From Desulfobacteraceae bacterium (GTDB taxonomy: Bacteria > Desulfobacterota > DSM-4660 > Desulfatiglandales > Desulfatiglandaceae), in contig JAERTK010000069.1 of the NCBI GenBank assembly GCA_016844935.1, positions 1 through 64,000 of the forward strand: a DNA stretch of 64,000 nucleotides, read 5' to 3'. Shown one piece after another: positions 53,353 to 61,783 of the stretch. Under the pieces are notes generated by a model. It ran no database searches, was not told the origin of the DNA, and saw only the letters and a program-made list of their open reading frames with translations. A program made the position numbers and the translations under genes. Position 1 is the first letter of the stretch. Every line of letters begins with the position of its first letter.

Positions 53353-53383
53353 TTGACATAAATTTTAACAAATAGGATAGTAT
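53353..53383 (+). promoter_or_regulatory. Candidate promoter of fic
   Basis: TTGACA (53353-53358) with GATAGT at 17 bases or TAGTAT at 19 bases (53376-53383), in an AT-rich stretch 30 bases before the start codon. Confidence 0.45.
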
Positions 53384-53411
53384 TTTTGTCGTCTAAATTA
53401 TACAGAAAGGG

Positions 53412-54569
53412 ATGGAAATGAAAGATTATGGCCATATATCATTTCGAAAACAATGGGAAATTACCGAAGAATCGGCCTACATGCTGGGAGAATGCCATGC
53501 GCTTGTTCACGCTTTGACAGATATCCCTTTACAACCGGAAGACCGGAAAAAGCTTCTGGGTGTGTCTTTGAGGAAGGGAGCTCAGGCAACCACGGCAATT
53601 GAAGGAAATACACTCAGTGAAAAGGAAATCGAGAAAATTCAAGAAGGTTGGCGTCTACCGCCAAGCAAGGAATATTTACAGACGGAAGTGAATAACATTC
53701 TTGAGGCATTTAATAGTTTGCTTTTAGAGATAGTTTCGGCGGACAAGGCTTCGATTATCACACCACAGTTGATCAAACATTTTCACCAAATGATTGGGAA
53801 GGATTTAGGTGAGCACTTTGATGCGATACCAGGACGGTTCCGCGAAGATAGACGGCATGTGGGGCCATATTTGGCGCCAGATTACAAATACGTTCCCCAA
53901 CTCATAAATCGCCTATGTGATTGGCTTCCCAAAGAGTTCCACTACAAAGATGGACAGAGTTTTAGAAGTGCTGTGATTCAAGCAATCGTAACCCATGTAT
54001 ACATCGAATGGATACATCCTTTTGGGGATGGGAACGGCAGGACAGGGCGTTTATTGGAGTTCTACATCCTGCTTCGAGCGGGATTGCCAAACATCGTTTC
54101 TCATATACCGTCAAACTTCTACAATCTTACTAGACCCGAGTATTATCGACAGCTCGACAAAGCCAGAAAAAGAAGGAATTTGACAGAATTCATTGAATAC
54201 GCATTGCAGGGTTTTCGGGATGGTTTAAAAGAAAACCTGGACCTTATTCAAAGAAGCCAGTTTTCAATTTTTTGGCGGCATTACATCTACGAAACACTTG
54301 CAGATATCAAATACACAAAGAAAGAGGCTTTTAAACGAAAAAGAGGTTTAATGTTACAGATGCCTCTTGACCAAATTTTTTCAGTGGATGAGCTGATGGT
54401 AATTTCGCCGGATATCGCCAAAAAATATGCGAAAGTTGGAAGGGCAACGGTTTTGCGAGACCTGAAGGAGCTTCAAAGTTTAAATCTTGTCAGAAAAGTC
54501 GGTAGAAGTTACAGGGCGAATTCCGGAATTCTAAAAGCGATGATACCGTCGGCCAGAAATCCCAGATAA
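53412..54569 (+). CDS. Fic-domain protein (AMPylase-like) with N-terminal inhibitory motif
   Basis: A 385-residue protein. The Fic motif HPFGDGNGRTGR (about residues 202-213) is complete, so AMP transfer is possible. The N-terminal inhibitory helix motif is TTAIEGNTLS (near residue 60), with the Glu that blocks ATP binding, as in class II Fic proteins. A C-terminal winged-helix-like segment (about 320-375; VGRATVLRDLKELQSLNLVRKVGRSY) suggests DNA binding. The gene has visibly lower GC than its neighbours and lies directly after the tRNA pair, which suggests horizontal gain. No integrase or att duplicate was seen. Confidence 0.88.
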   Translation: MEMKDYGHISFRKQWEITEESAYMLGECHALVHALTDIPLQPEDRKKLLGVSLRKGAQATTAIEGNTLSEKEIEKIQEGWRLPPSKEYLQTEVNNILEAFNSLLLEIVSADKASIITPQLIKHFHQMIGKDLGEHFDAIPGRFREDRRHVGPYLAPDYKYVPQLINRLCDWLPKEFHYKDGQSFRSAVIQAIVTHVYIEWIHPFGDGNGRTGRLLEFYILLRAGLPNIVSHIPSNFYNLTRPEYYRQLDKARKRRNLTEFIEYALQGFRDGLKENLDLIQRSQFSIFWRHYIYETLADIKYTKKEAFKRKRGLMLQMPLDQIFSVDELMVISPDIAKKYAKVGRATVLRDLKELQSLNLVRKVGRSYRANSGILKAMIPSARNPR

Positions 54570-54618
54570 AAGGTATCTTCTCGCATTTGGAGCAATACTT
54601 CTGTCGGTTCCTGAATGT

Positions 54619-55473
54619 TTATTTAGCTTCCCGCACCAGCCTGAATCCGGTTGTCTGATACCGGTTGGCGAAATGGCTGAAGTTCCGATTGGCGCAGCGG
54701 CAGCGGGCACCAGTTCCATACCAGCTCCCGCCCCTTCGCACTTTATTGGTCCCTGTTTCAATGGATGGCGCTTCACCCTGGGATTGGGGTTTGACGGCAA
54801 CATCGGGTTTGTAGGGATGGTACCAGTCTTCGCACCACTCCCAGACATTCCCCTGCATGTCATAGAGTCCCAGTGCGTTTGGGGCGTAGCTTTTTACAGG
54901 CGCCGGCTGATCGATCGGCAATCCTTTTGATTTTACGGCATTCACGCAGTCTGCGGTTTTCAGGGTATTGTTGGCATACATGGCTTTTTTGCAGTCGATG
55001 CTTTCCCCGATGCCGTAGGCGGTGGTGTTGCCGGCCCTGCACGCATATTCCCATTCTGCCTCGGTGGGAAGGCGATAGACGCCGTCATTGCGCTTGTTGA
55101 GTTTCTTGATAAACTTAATGCAGTCCTGCCAGGAAACCCTTACCACCGGCATATTGTCGGATCCTTTCTTGCCTCCAAAAAAGGGTTTTCCCATAATATC
55201 CCGCCATTGTTTGACCGTTACTTCGGTGGTCTGCATATAGAAAGGGCGGGTGATTTTGGCAGTGTGTTCCACTTCGTCCCGTTCCCGTCTGGGTTCATCT
55301 GGCGGACTGCCCATGGTAAAAGTCCCGGCGGGAATCAGAGCGAAGTCCATCCCCAGAGAATTTGTCAGATTTTTTTCAAGGGACCATGCAGCCATGGGTG
55401 AGAAGAGGGCGAGAAAAATGGTCGTGGAAAACAAGATGGACAAATTTTTATGGGATTTCAATGCACTGAACAC
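54619..55473 (-). CDS. SUMF1/FGE-like domain protein, exported
   Basis: A 284-residue protein with an N-terminal hydrophobic signal and a formylglycine-generating-enzyme/SUMF1-type fold: FALIPAGTFTMGSPPDEP, TTEVTVKQW, RLPTEAEWEYACRAG, MQGNVWEWCEDWY, RRGGSWYGTGARCRCANRN. The CxxxxC copper-binding pair of true FGE is not in its usual place, and the Cys in ARCRCAN does not fit it, so sulfatase activation is doubtful; a structural or binding role is more likely. I chose GTG at 55473, preceded by GAGGAGG; the longer frame from ATG 55554 has no such site. Last gene of the ATP-grasp/transporter operon. Confidence 0.72.
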   Translation of the reverse strand: MFSALKSHKNLSILFSTTIFLALFSPMAAWSLEKNLTNSLGMDFALIPAGTFTMGSPPDEPRRERDEVEHTAKITRPFYMQTTEVTVKQWRDIMGKPFFGGKKGSDNMPVVRVSWQDCIKFIKKLNKRNDGVYRLPTEAEWEYACRAGNTTAYGIGESIDCKKAMYANNTLKTADCVNAVKSKGLPIDQPAPVKSYAPNALGLYDMQGNVWEWCEDWYHPYKPDVAVKPQSQGEAPSIETGTNKVRRGGSWYGTGARCRCANRNFSHFANRYQTTGFRLVREAK

Positions 55474-55575
55474 AACGACCCTCCTCATTGGTGGAAAAGT
55501 TACCATTCCCCGAAGGATATCAAAAAAGAAAGGGAAGGAAAAGGAAAAACCCAAAAAACGCTTTCATGAGATTTT

Positions 55576-56346
55576 TCAAAGGGCCCTTCCGATGGCCTGG
55601 AGGCATTTGAGCATCCTGGATCTCACATCTGCTGCTTTTTCGAGGATAATGTTTTCCGATTCAGGGTCCACATAGAGATCCTGATTAATTTCAATTTGAA
55701 GGGCCATTTTGCCTTTTTGCGCCAAAGCGGGTCCATAGTGGGTGACAATAAAGCCCCCAGCATAGGGGTTATTGAGTGAAACTGAAAAACCAGCTGTTTC
55801 AAATATCTGTTTCATGAACTTCAAAAGTGCCGGTGTACAGGTTAACTCCCCTCTTTTCGGAATATGCTCACCGTTAGCCCCTCCATTGTTCCCCAGTATG
55901 ATGTTTTTTCGCTTTTTCCCCGCATCGGGGGCTTCCGGCGGACCGATGCCTTTCAGGGAATGACAGTCCAGAAGCCCTTTGATATGAGCTTTTGCAATGG
56001 CCTTTTCAAGCTGCAAATGATAGGGGCGGTAATATGTGGAAACCCGTAGCGCGATTTCCCTTTCATCGGGAATGGCTTCAGGGCTGTGAATTGATCGTCC
56101 ATGGTAGTCCACCAGGGCGATGGGCCCTTTGCCATCGTGCGGGTGGGGTGGCCGGTTTAGATCCACCACCAGTCGGCTCCATTTCGCACACGAAACTTTT
56201 TCAGCGGGGAGGCTTCCGAAAATCTCCCGGGTGCCCACATCCACTGCGTCAACCATCTCTTCCCGGGTCAGCACGATGCCTGATCGGATCGGTGCGGGTA
56301 TTTCCCCGGAGCAATGGGGCAGGGAGATGACAAAGGGCAGTATCAT
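55576..56346 (-). CDS. N-formylglutamate amidohydrolase-like protein
   Basis: A 256-residue protein of the N-formylglutamate amidohydrolase (HutG-like) family, a zinc-dependent hydrolase. Visible segments are ISLPHCSGEIP, RLVVDLNRP, HGRSIH, LLDCHSLKGIG, and near the end LQIEINQDLYVD. Several His, Asp and Glu fit the zinc and substrate ligands. No histidine-degradation genes are present. Its start ATG overlaps the stop of the ATP-grasp gene by 4 bases (ATGA), so the two proteins are made together. Family members next to ATP-grasp enzymes have been proposed to hydrolyse acyl-amino acid or peptide products. Confidence 0.82.
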   Translation of the reverse strand: MILPFVISLPHCSGEIPAPIRSGIVLTREEMVDAVDVGTREIFGSLPAEKVSCAKWSRLVVDLNRPPHPHDGKGPIALVDYHGRSIHSPEAIPDEREIALRVSTYYRPYHLQLEKAIAKAHIKGLLDCHSLKGIGPPEAPDAGKKRKNIILGNNGGANGEHIPKRGELTCTPALLKFMKQIFETAGFSVSLNNPYAGGFIVTHYGPALAQKGKMALQIEINQDLYVDPESENIILEKAADVRSRMLKCLQAIGRAL

Positions 56347-57770
56347 GGTATACGTACCCATTCCGCTGCCAGACGTGCTTGAGGGGATAAAACACCCCGA
56401 ATATCCATCACCGGATAGGAGAAGAGAAGCCGGCACAGCCTGCTGTGGGAATCCCGGCCAAGCGGTTCGTTTCCGGTGGTGAGCCTTGGGCCGTCCGACA
56501 GGATGAACTGGTTTTCATTTTGAATGTGCCCGTATTCCAGCGTCTCCTTCAAGAAACGAAACCCCCCGTTCATGGGTGCAAACTCGTAAAGCCCTGGCTT
56601 CAGGCCCACATTTTCAGCACCCGGTGGCCGAAATACCAGCAAATGGCTTCCCTGAACCGTTTCGGCATAGCGTCTGTTTAATGCTTCCCGGTCGATCCGG
56701 TACGGAACTCCCAGGAATTCCAGAATATGAAAGGCTTCCAAAGGAATGATGCCTGATTGAAGGTGAAGCAGCGATAGCATGGGAAGGGCACCGGTCAGCC
56801 GCGGATTGATTTCAATGGGAAAGGCCGTCCCATCCTTTTCACGGATAATGAAATCGATGCCAAAGATGCCTTTGTACCCAAGAGTTCCCAGAAAGTCGCC
56901 GATTTCACACGTTTGCTCAAAGACAGACTCGCGGGCAACCTCAGGCCAGGGAGAGGTCCCCCAGGCATGGCCGCAGAAGACCCCGTCTTCAACAAAATCC
57001 CCACAGCAGGGAAGATCCAGCAACTGTCGCTGTAGAGAAGATACCAGGGTGCCGTGACGGGTCACACATGCCACCGTGCTTGCCGGTATCCCATCAATAA
57101 ACTTGTGAATGGAAACCGATTCAAGCTTTGTGTTCCGCCACCGGCATCCCAGAAGCCGGTGTTGAAGCAGATGGTAATCTTCCATCTTATGGATGAAAAA
57201 TGTTCCCCTGCCGCCGCCCCGTTCGATTTCCGGAAGCTGAACCACAAAATCGGGCCCCAGCAGATGGCGCCATTCTTCATATATTTTCTGGTGGAGGACG
57301 TTAATGGAATGAATATCTCCGGGCACTTGATGGATGTCCAGGTCGGCGGCCATTTTTTTGAAAAACCGCCTTTTTCCCACCTTCAGGCGCAGCTGCGGTG
57401 GATTGGCCAAAAGGTGCCATCCGTGGGTCTCGGCAACCGATCTCAATTCAGGATAATCCTGGTATAAAAGAAGATGCTTTGGATGTGAAATACCATCTAA
57501 AAAGCGCATGCTTCGAGGATGGGCCAGAAGACCCGCGGAATTCTTACCCATCGCAGGTGTGGGGTTTTCAGTTTCCTCTTCAAGACAAAAAACGGGTACT
57601 TTTTTCTGCAGGAGCGGTAGGTCTCCCGTCCTATGAAGGGCAAGAATGCGGTAGTTTTCTAAGAAAGATGCAGGTAAGATTCGGGAAAAAGCGGTCATCC
57701 CCACCCCCACGAATGTGCCGGGCAAGGATTTAAGCAACCTGTTTACCTGGTAAATATCATGGATCAACAT
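56343..57770 (-). CDS. ATP-grasp family protein, possible amide ligase
   Basis: A 475-residue protein. The ATP-grasp fold is seen in the glycine-rich loop IERGGGRGTFF (near residue 182) and the metal-binding FPIEINPRLTG (Glu320, Asn322), with FGIDFIIRE before it, as in carbamoyl-phosphate-synthase-like and peptide-ligase ATP-grasp enzymes. The N-terminal 130 residues (pre-ATP-grasp region) are unlike those of known purine or glutathione enzymes, and the C-terminal 110 are unassigned. It follows the ABC ATPase gene by 29 bases and overlaps the amidohydrolase gene, so a role in ligating a transported or exported peptide-like compound is inferred. Confidence 0.75.
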   Translation of the reverse strand: MLIHDIYQVNRLLKSLPGTFVGVGMTAFSRILPASFLENYRILALHRTGDLPLLQKKVPVFCLEEETENPTPAMGKNSAGLLAHPRSMRFLDGISHPKHLLLYQDYPELRSVAETHGWHLLANPPQLRLKVGKRRFFKKMAADLDIHQVPGDIHSINVLHQKIYEEWRHLLGPDFVVQLPEIERGGGRGTFFIHKMEDYHLLQHRLLGCRWRNTKLESVSIHKFIDGIPASTVACVTRHGTLVSSLQRQLLDLPCCGDFVEDGVFCGHAWGTSPWPEVARESVFEQTCEIGDFLGTLGYKGIFGIDFIIREKDGTAFPIEINPRLTGALPMLSLLHLQSGIIPLEAFHILEFLGVPYRIDREALNRRYAETVQGSHLLVFRPPGAENVGLKPGLYEFAPMNGGFRFLKETLEYGHIQNENQFILSDGPRLTTGNEPLGRDSHSRLCRLLFSYPVMDIRGVLSPQARLAAEWVRIP

Positions 57771-57799
57771 GAGTTTCGGATAAAACGGGGAAAGGGTTC

Positions 57800-58789
57800 C
57801 TACGATTGACTGAGAAAACAGGCCACATGGTGCTGGTTTCCCATATTCTCTAAAATGGGCTTTTCCAGATTACACCGTTGTTCCTGCGCCAGTGAGCATC
57901 TCGGGAAAAAATTACACCCCATATCTCCGGTACCTTCACGTTCCCGGCTGAGGAGGGTCCCATACCGCTTCCGCTCGCCGCTATGTCCGAATTTGGGGAG
58001 TGCATCAATGAGCGCTTTTGTATAAGGATGCTTGGGGTTTTGGATAACTTCGTTGGATTGGCCCACCTCCATCAATCGACCGTGGTACAGAACGGCAATT
58101 CGATCGCAGAGATACCGGGCCGCGGCAAGGCTGTGGGTGATAAAGAGCTGGGTGACCCCCAGCTCCTCCCGCATCTCCAGGAGGATGTTGAATATCTGGG
58201 CGGAAATAGAGGCATCCAGCATGGAGGTGGGTTCATCGGCAATGACAAACTCAGGGTCCAGTACCATGGCCCGTGCGATGGCCACCCGCTGGCGTTGTCC
58301 GCCGCTCAGGCGATGGGGGTAGCGGTAAATAAAATCATCGGGCGGGGATAACCCGACCGACTTGAGCGCTTCCCGGACACGATCTTTTCTGTTGTTGGCA
58401 TGACCCACCTTATGGATAATCAAAGGCTCGGACACCGTATCCAGGATAGACCGTTGCGGGTTGAGGGATTGATATGGGTCCTGAAATATCATCTGGGCCT
58501 TGCTTCTAAATTTTTTCAGGCGTTTCCCCTTCAACCCGGTAATCGGTTTGCCATCCAGAAGTATTTCGCCGGAATCGGTCTCTTCCAGGCTGACGATCAG
58601 GCGGCCGGCCGTTGTTTTTCCGCTGCCGCTTTCCCCCACCAGTCCAAAAATTTCACCTTTTTTAATGGATAGGGATATCCGATCCAGGGCCACCACATCC
58701 TTGCCGCTCCCGGTAAAGAAACCGGCCTTGGCTCTGTAAATTTTGCTTACGTCCCTGATTTCGAGGACCGGTTTACCGTTTGTATCCAT
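57800..58789 (-). CDS. Peptide ABC transporter ATPase, DppF/OppF-type
   Basis: A 329-residue ABC ATPase. Walker A GESGSGKTTAGRL, FQDPYQSLNPQRSIL, signature [13 protein letters not shown], Walker B FVIADEPTSMLDA and switch His FITHSLAAA are complete. The C-terminal Cys-rich tail (MGCNFFPRCSLAQEQRC) is present. Second importer in the window, gene order SBP-B-C-D-F on the minus strand. Confidence 0.9.
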   Translation of the reverse strand: MDTNGKPVLEIRDVSKIYRAKAGFFTGSGKDVVALDRISLSIKKGEIFGLVGESGSGKTTAGRLIVSLEETDSGEILLDGKPITGLKGKRLKKFRSKAQMIFQDPYQSLNPQRSILDTVSEPLIIHKVGHANNRKDRVREALKSVGLSPPDDFIYRYPHRLSGGQRQRVAIARAMVLDPEFVIADEPTSMLDASISAQIFNILLEMREELGVTQLFITHSLAAARYLCDRIAVLYHGRLMEVGQSNEVIQNPKHPYTKALIDALPKFGHSGERKRYGTLLSREREGTGDMGCNFFPRCSLAQEQRCNLEKPILENMGNQHHVACFLSQS

Positions 58790-58829
58790 GCTGACCTCGG
58801 GTGATATCCAATATCTCTTTCTTCTTATG

Positions 58830-59780
58830 CTAACAATGGCAACAGAGCGCTTTGTGGCCGGGTCCTATCTGGACCCATTTGGGCGCTGTCGAGCAGGTCA
58901 ACGAAACCCCGGGACAACGCTCTCCAAACCGGCACCCCGAGGGGGGGTGGATCAGGTTGGGTGTTTCTCCCGGAATGGGCGTCAGGTCATTCTTTTCGCC
59001 CGTAATCGTTGGAAATGATGACAGCAGTGCTTTGGTGTAGGGGTGGACGGGTGATTCAAAAACGGCTTCCCTGGGCCCGCACTCCACCATCTGGCCGGCA
59101 TACATCACCGCGATATCCTGGCACATGTCGGCCACAATGGAAATGTCGTGAGAGATAAAAATAACGCCGATATTAAACTCCTTCTGGAGTTTTTTGACTT
59201 CCTCCAGAATCTGATCCTGAACGATGACGTCCAGAGCGGTGGTGGGTTCATCCGCTATGATCAGTTTGGGTTTGCAGGCGAGCGCCATGGCAATAATGGC
59301 CCGCTGTTTCATGCCGCCGCTGTATTGGTGGGGATACCCTCTCAGACGGTCTCGCGGGATACCCACCAGATCGTAAAGTTCTTCCACCTGGTGAAGGGCC
59401 GCATCCTTTTCCGTCTCGGGGTAATGCACCAGGATGGCTTCCGCGATCTGATCCCCCACCCGCTGCACCGGGTTCATGGCATTCATGGCGGCCTGAAAAA
59501 TCATGGCAATCTGGCTCCACCGAGTATCTCTTCTTTCAGCCTCCGTCATTTTCACAAGATCCTGCCCCTCAAAGAGGATACGTCCCCCTCCGATGGAACC
59601 ATTGGGGGGCATCAGCCCCATAAGCGACATGCCGATGGTGGTTTTTCCACACCCAGATTCGCCCACAAACCCCAGGGACCGTCCCTCATCCAGGGAAAAA
59701 GATATATTTTCCACGGCCTTGAGATAGCCTTGCTTGGTTCGATACCCGATGCTCAAATTTTCAACTTCAAGTAAGGCCAT
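58830..59780 (-). CDS. Peptide ABC transporter ATPase, DppD/OppD-type
   Basis: A 316-residue ABC ATPase. Walker [13 protein letters not shown], signature SGGMKQRAII (LSGGQ-type degenerate to YSGGMKQR, common in OppD), Walker [14 protein letters not shown], switch His FISHDISIV, and the tail GCRFGERCPGVSLTC. Adjacent to the permease gene with no gap (stop and start abut). Confidence 0.9.
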   Translation of the reverse strand: MALLEVENLSIGYRTKQGYLKAVENISFSLDEGRSLGFVGESGCGKTTIGMSLMGLMPPNGSIGGGRILFEGQDLVKMTEAERRDTRWSQIAMIFQAAMNAMNPVQRVGDQIAEAILVHYPETEKDAALHQVEELYDLVGIPRDRLRGYPHQYSGGMKQRAIIAMALACKPKLIIADEPTTALDVIVQDQILEEVKKLQKEFNIGVIFISHDISIVADMCQDIAVMYAGQMVECGPREAVFESPVHPYTKALLSSFPTITGEKNDLTPIPGETPNLIHPPSGCRFGERCPGVSLTCSTAPKWVQIGPGHKALCCHC

Positions 59781-60713
59781 TTAATCTGTCTGGTCCTCCT
59801 TTCGCAGTCTCGGATCCAGCACTTCATCCATGGCACGGCCCAGCATATAAAAGGAAAGGGTAATCAATGAAATGCAAATCCCCGGCGGAAGAAGCCAGTA
59901 AGGGGCCTTAAACATATATCCGGTTTTCCAGACCCACTGTAGCATCATCCCCCAGCTAACGGTTCCGGGATCACCAAACCCCAAAAATGCCAGTGATGCT
60001 TCAATGATGATGGCGGACGTCACCCGGAATGTCATAAACAAAAATGCCAGGGGCAGCACATTTGGCATGATATGCCTGAAGATAATCCGGAAATGGCCGG
60101 CCCCCGCCATTTTGGCCGCTTCGATAAAAGGGCGATGCTTGAGGGAAAGGGTCTGCCCGCGAATCATTCGGGAAACGCCGGGCCACCTGAACAGGGCGAT
60201 GATAACAACAATGGTCCAGATGTTAAGCTGGCCAAAAACCGAAGAGATGATCAATACAAACAACAAGGTGGGCATGACCATGATCATGTCGGCCATTCTC
60301 ATGAGCAGGGTGTCCATGAATTTTCCCATATACCCAGCAGTCATGCCGATGGCAGTCCCCAGAACCACACTCATGACGGCAGCGGAAACGCCGACCATGA
60401 AGGCCACTCGGGCGCCAGCCAGGAGTTGACTGAAAATATCCCGTCCCATGAAATCCGTTCCCAGCCAGTGCCGCCAACTGGGCGGGGTACAGGTGGAGAT
60501 GTCCGGATCCACGCCGGTCATGGGGTTATACATGGGGTTGATCAGCGGTGGGATGTAACTGCAAACGGCCATCAAAGCAAATATGATCAGCAGGGTCAGG
60601 CCGATTTGACCCAGAAGGCTCTGTTTGAATATGGCCCATCCATCCAGAAATGAATTAAGCCATGGGTAGCGCTCCCGGGCGCTTATTTCGCTGCTTGAGG
60701 GGTCTGTTGTCAT
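59781..60713 (-). CDS. Peptide ABC transporter permease, DppC/OppC-type
   Basis: A 310-residue permease with six helices, normal length (no insertion, unlike the one at 49634). Docking loop FIEAAKMAGAGHFRIIFRHIMPNV, and GTDFMGRDIFSQLLAGARVAF are typical. It follows the DppB-type gene by 12 bases. Confidence 0.88.
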   Translation of the reverse strand: MTTDPSSSEISARERYPWLNSFLDGWAIFKQSLLGQIGLTLLIIFALMAVCSYIPPLINPMYNPMTGVDPDISTCTPPSWRHWLGTDFMGRDIFSQLLAGARVAFMVGVSAAVMSVVLGTAIGMTAGYMGKFMDTLLMRMADMIMVMPTLLFVLIISSVFGQLNIWTIVVIIALFRWPGVSRMIRGQTLSLKHRPFIEAAKMAGAGHFRIIFRHIMPNVLPLAFLFMTFRVTSAIIIEASLAFLGFGDPGTVSWGMMLQWVWKTGYMFKAPYWLLPPGICISLITLSFYMLGRAMDEVLDPRLRKEDQTD

Positions 60714-60725
60714 GAAGGTTCCCGT

Positions 60726-61703
60726 TTAATATCTGATCCTTGGGTCAAGATAAGCGTACAGAACATCCACCACCAAGTTGGCAAGCAAAACAACAATGGC
60801 GATCAATAGAAAAGAGGCTTGTGCCAGAGGATAATCATTCTGGCTGACCGAAAATACCAATTCCCGGCCAATGCCGGGCCAGGTGAAAACCGTTTCCGTA
60901 AGCGCGCCCCCGTTGATGGAAAAGGCAAGGCTGAGGCCTACGCTGGTGACCACCGGAAGCGCCGCGTTGGGGGCCGCGTGTTTGTTCCGAATCATCTTTT
61001 CATCAAGGCCTTTGGCCCTTGCCGTGAGGATATAATCCTCTTTGAGGGTTTCCAGCATGCTGCTTCGCATAATCAGGAGATAAGCGCCGAAATGGATCAG
61101 AAACAGGGTCGAGAGCGGCAAAACCATATGGTAGAGAACATCCAGCGCTTTGGTTATGAAACCGTTGTCAGGATCCAGCCATACCTCCTCCGAGATCATC
61201 CCGTTTATAGGAAACCAACTCAATTTATATGCAAAAACCCAAATCAGGATCAACGCGAGCCAAGGCAGGAAAAGCGTGTGGGTCACCAGCGCCCCCACAG
61301 TCATGAAACTGTCGGTTTTTTTCCCCTTGTACCAGGACGCAATTTTGCCTAGGAAAATACCCACCAGGGCGGATAAAATAATGCCGGTGGTAAAGAGTAA
61401 AACCGTATTGGGCAGCCGGGCCCATATAATATCCACCACCGGTTCCCCGTAATGGAATGAATACCCGAATTGGCCCTTAAAAAAATTCTTGAGGTATATG
61501 AGGTACTGTATGCCCAGGGGTTTATCCAGACCCAGCTGCACAATCAGACGTTCTGAATCTTCAGGCGTCATGTCCGGATCCACCATTCGGGAAACCGGGT
61601 CTCCTGGGGCCAAACGGAACAGCAGGAACAGCACCGTGAGGATCACAAAAAAAATAATGGTGATCTGGGCCAGCCTGCGGAGAATGTATTTTCTTAATTC
61701 CAT
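60726..61703 (-). CDS. Peptide ABC transporter permease, DppB/OppB-type
   Basis: A 325-residue permease. First helix then RLAPGDPVSRMVDPDMTPED, later FGYSFHYGEPV, and the docking loop ILTARAKGLDEKMIRNKHAAPNAALPVVT, all typical of DppB. The REP-like palindrome lies between this gene and the SBP gene. Confidence 0.88.
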   Translation of the reverse strand: MELRKYILRRLAQITIIFFVILTVLFLLFRLAPGDPVSRMVDPDMTPEDSERLIVQLGLDKPLGIQYLIYLKNFFKGQFGYSFHYGEPVVDIIWARLPNTVLLFTTGIILSALVGIFLGKIASWYKGKKTDSFMTVGALVTHTLFLPWLALILIWVFAYKLSWFPINGMISEEVWLDPDNGFITKALDVLYHMVLPLSTLFLIHFGAYLLIMRSSMLETLKEDYILTARAKGLDEKMIRNKHAAPNAALPVVTSVGLSLAFSINGGALTETVFTWPGIGRELVFSVSQNDYPLAQASFLLIAIVVLLANLVVDVLYAYLDPRIRY

Positions 61704-61734
61704 GGCAATTTATCCGGACAAAAAGATGTAACCA

Positions 61735-61768
61735 TGCTCATTCCCACGCTCCAGCGTGGGAATGAGCA
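61735..61768. repeat. REP-like perfect palindrome
   Basis: Perfect 16-base arms, TGCTCATTCCCACGCT and its complement, around a 2-base loop (CC). It lies in the gap after the SBP gene stop and before the permease gene, so as RNA it would form a strong hairpin that could reduce read-through or protect the SBP mRNA 3' end. The core resembles a palindrome (ATTCCCACGCT...) I know as a widespread REP-type repeat associated with RAYT transposases; no such gene is in the window. Confidence 0.85.
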
Positions 61769-61783
61769 AACTGATACTTAAAT

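Noticed and set aside
53113-54618. Possible genomic-island attachment duplicate of the tRNA-Glu 3' end
   Set aside because: I looked for a second copy of the tRNA 3' end around fic and did not find one.
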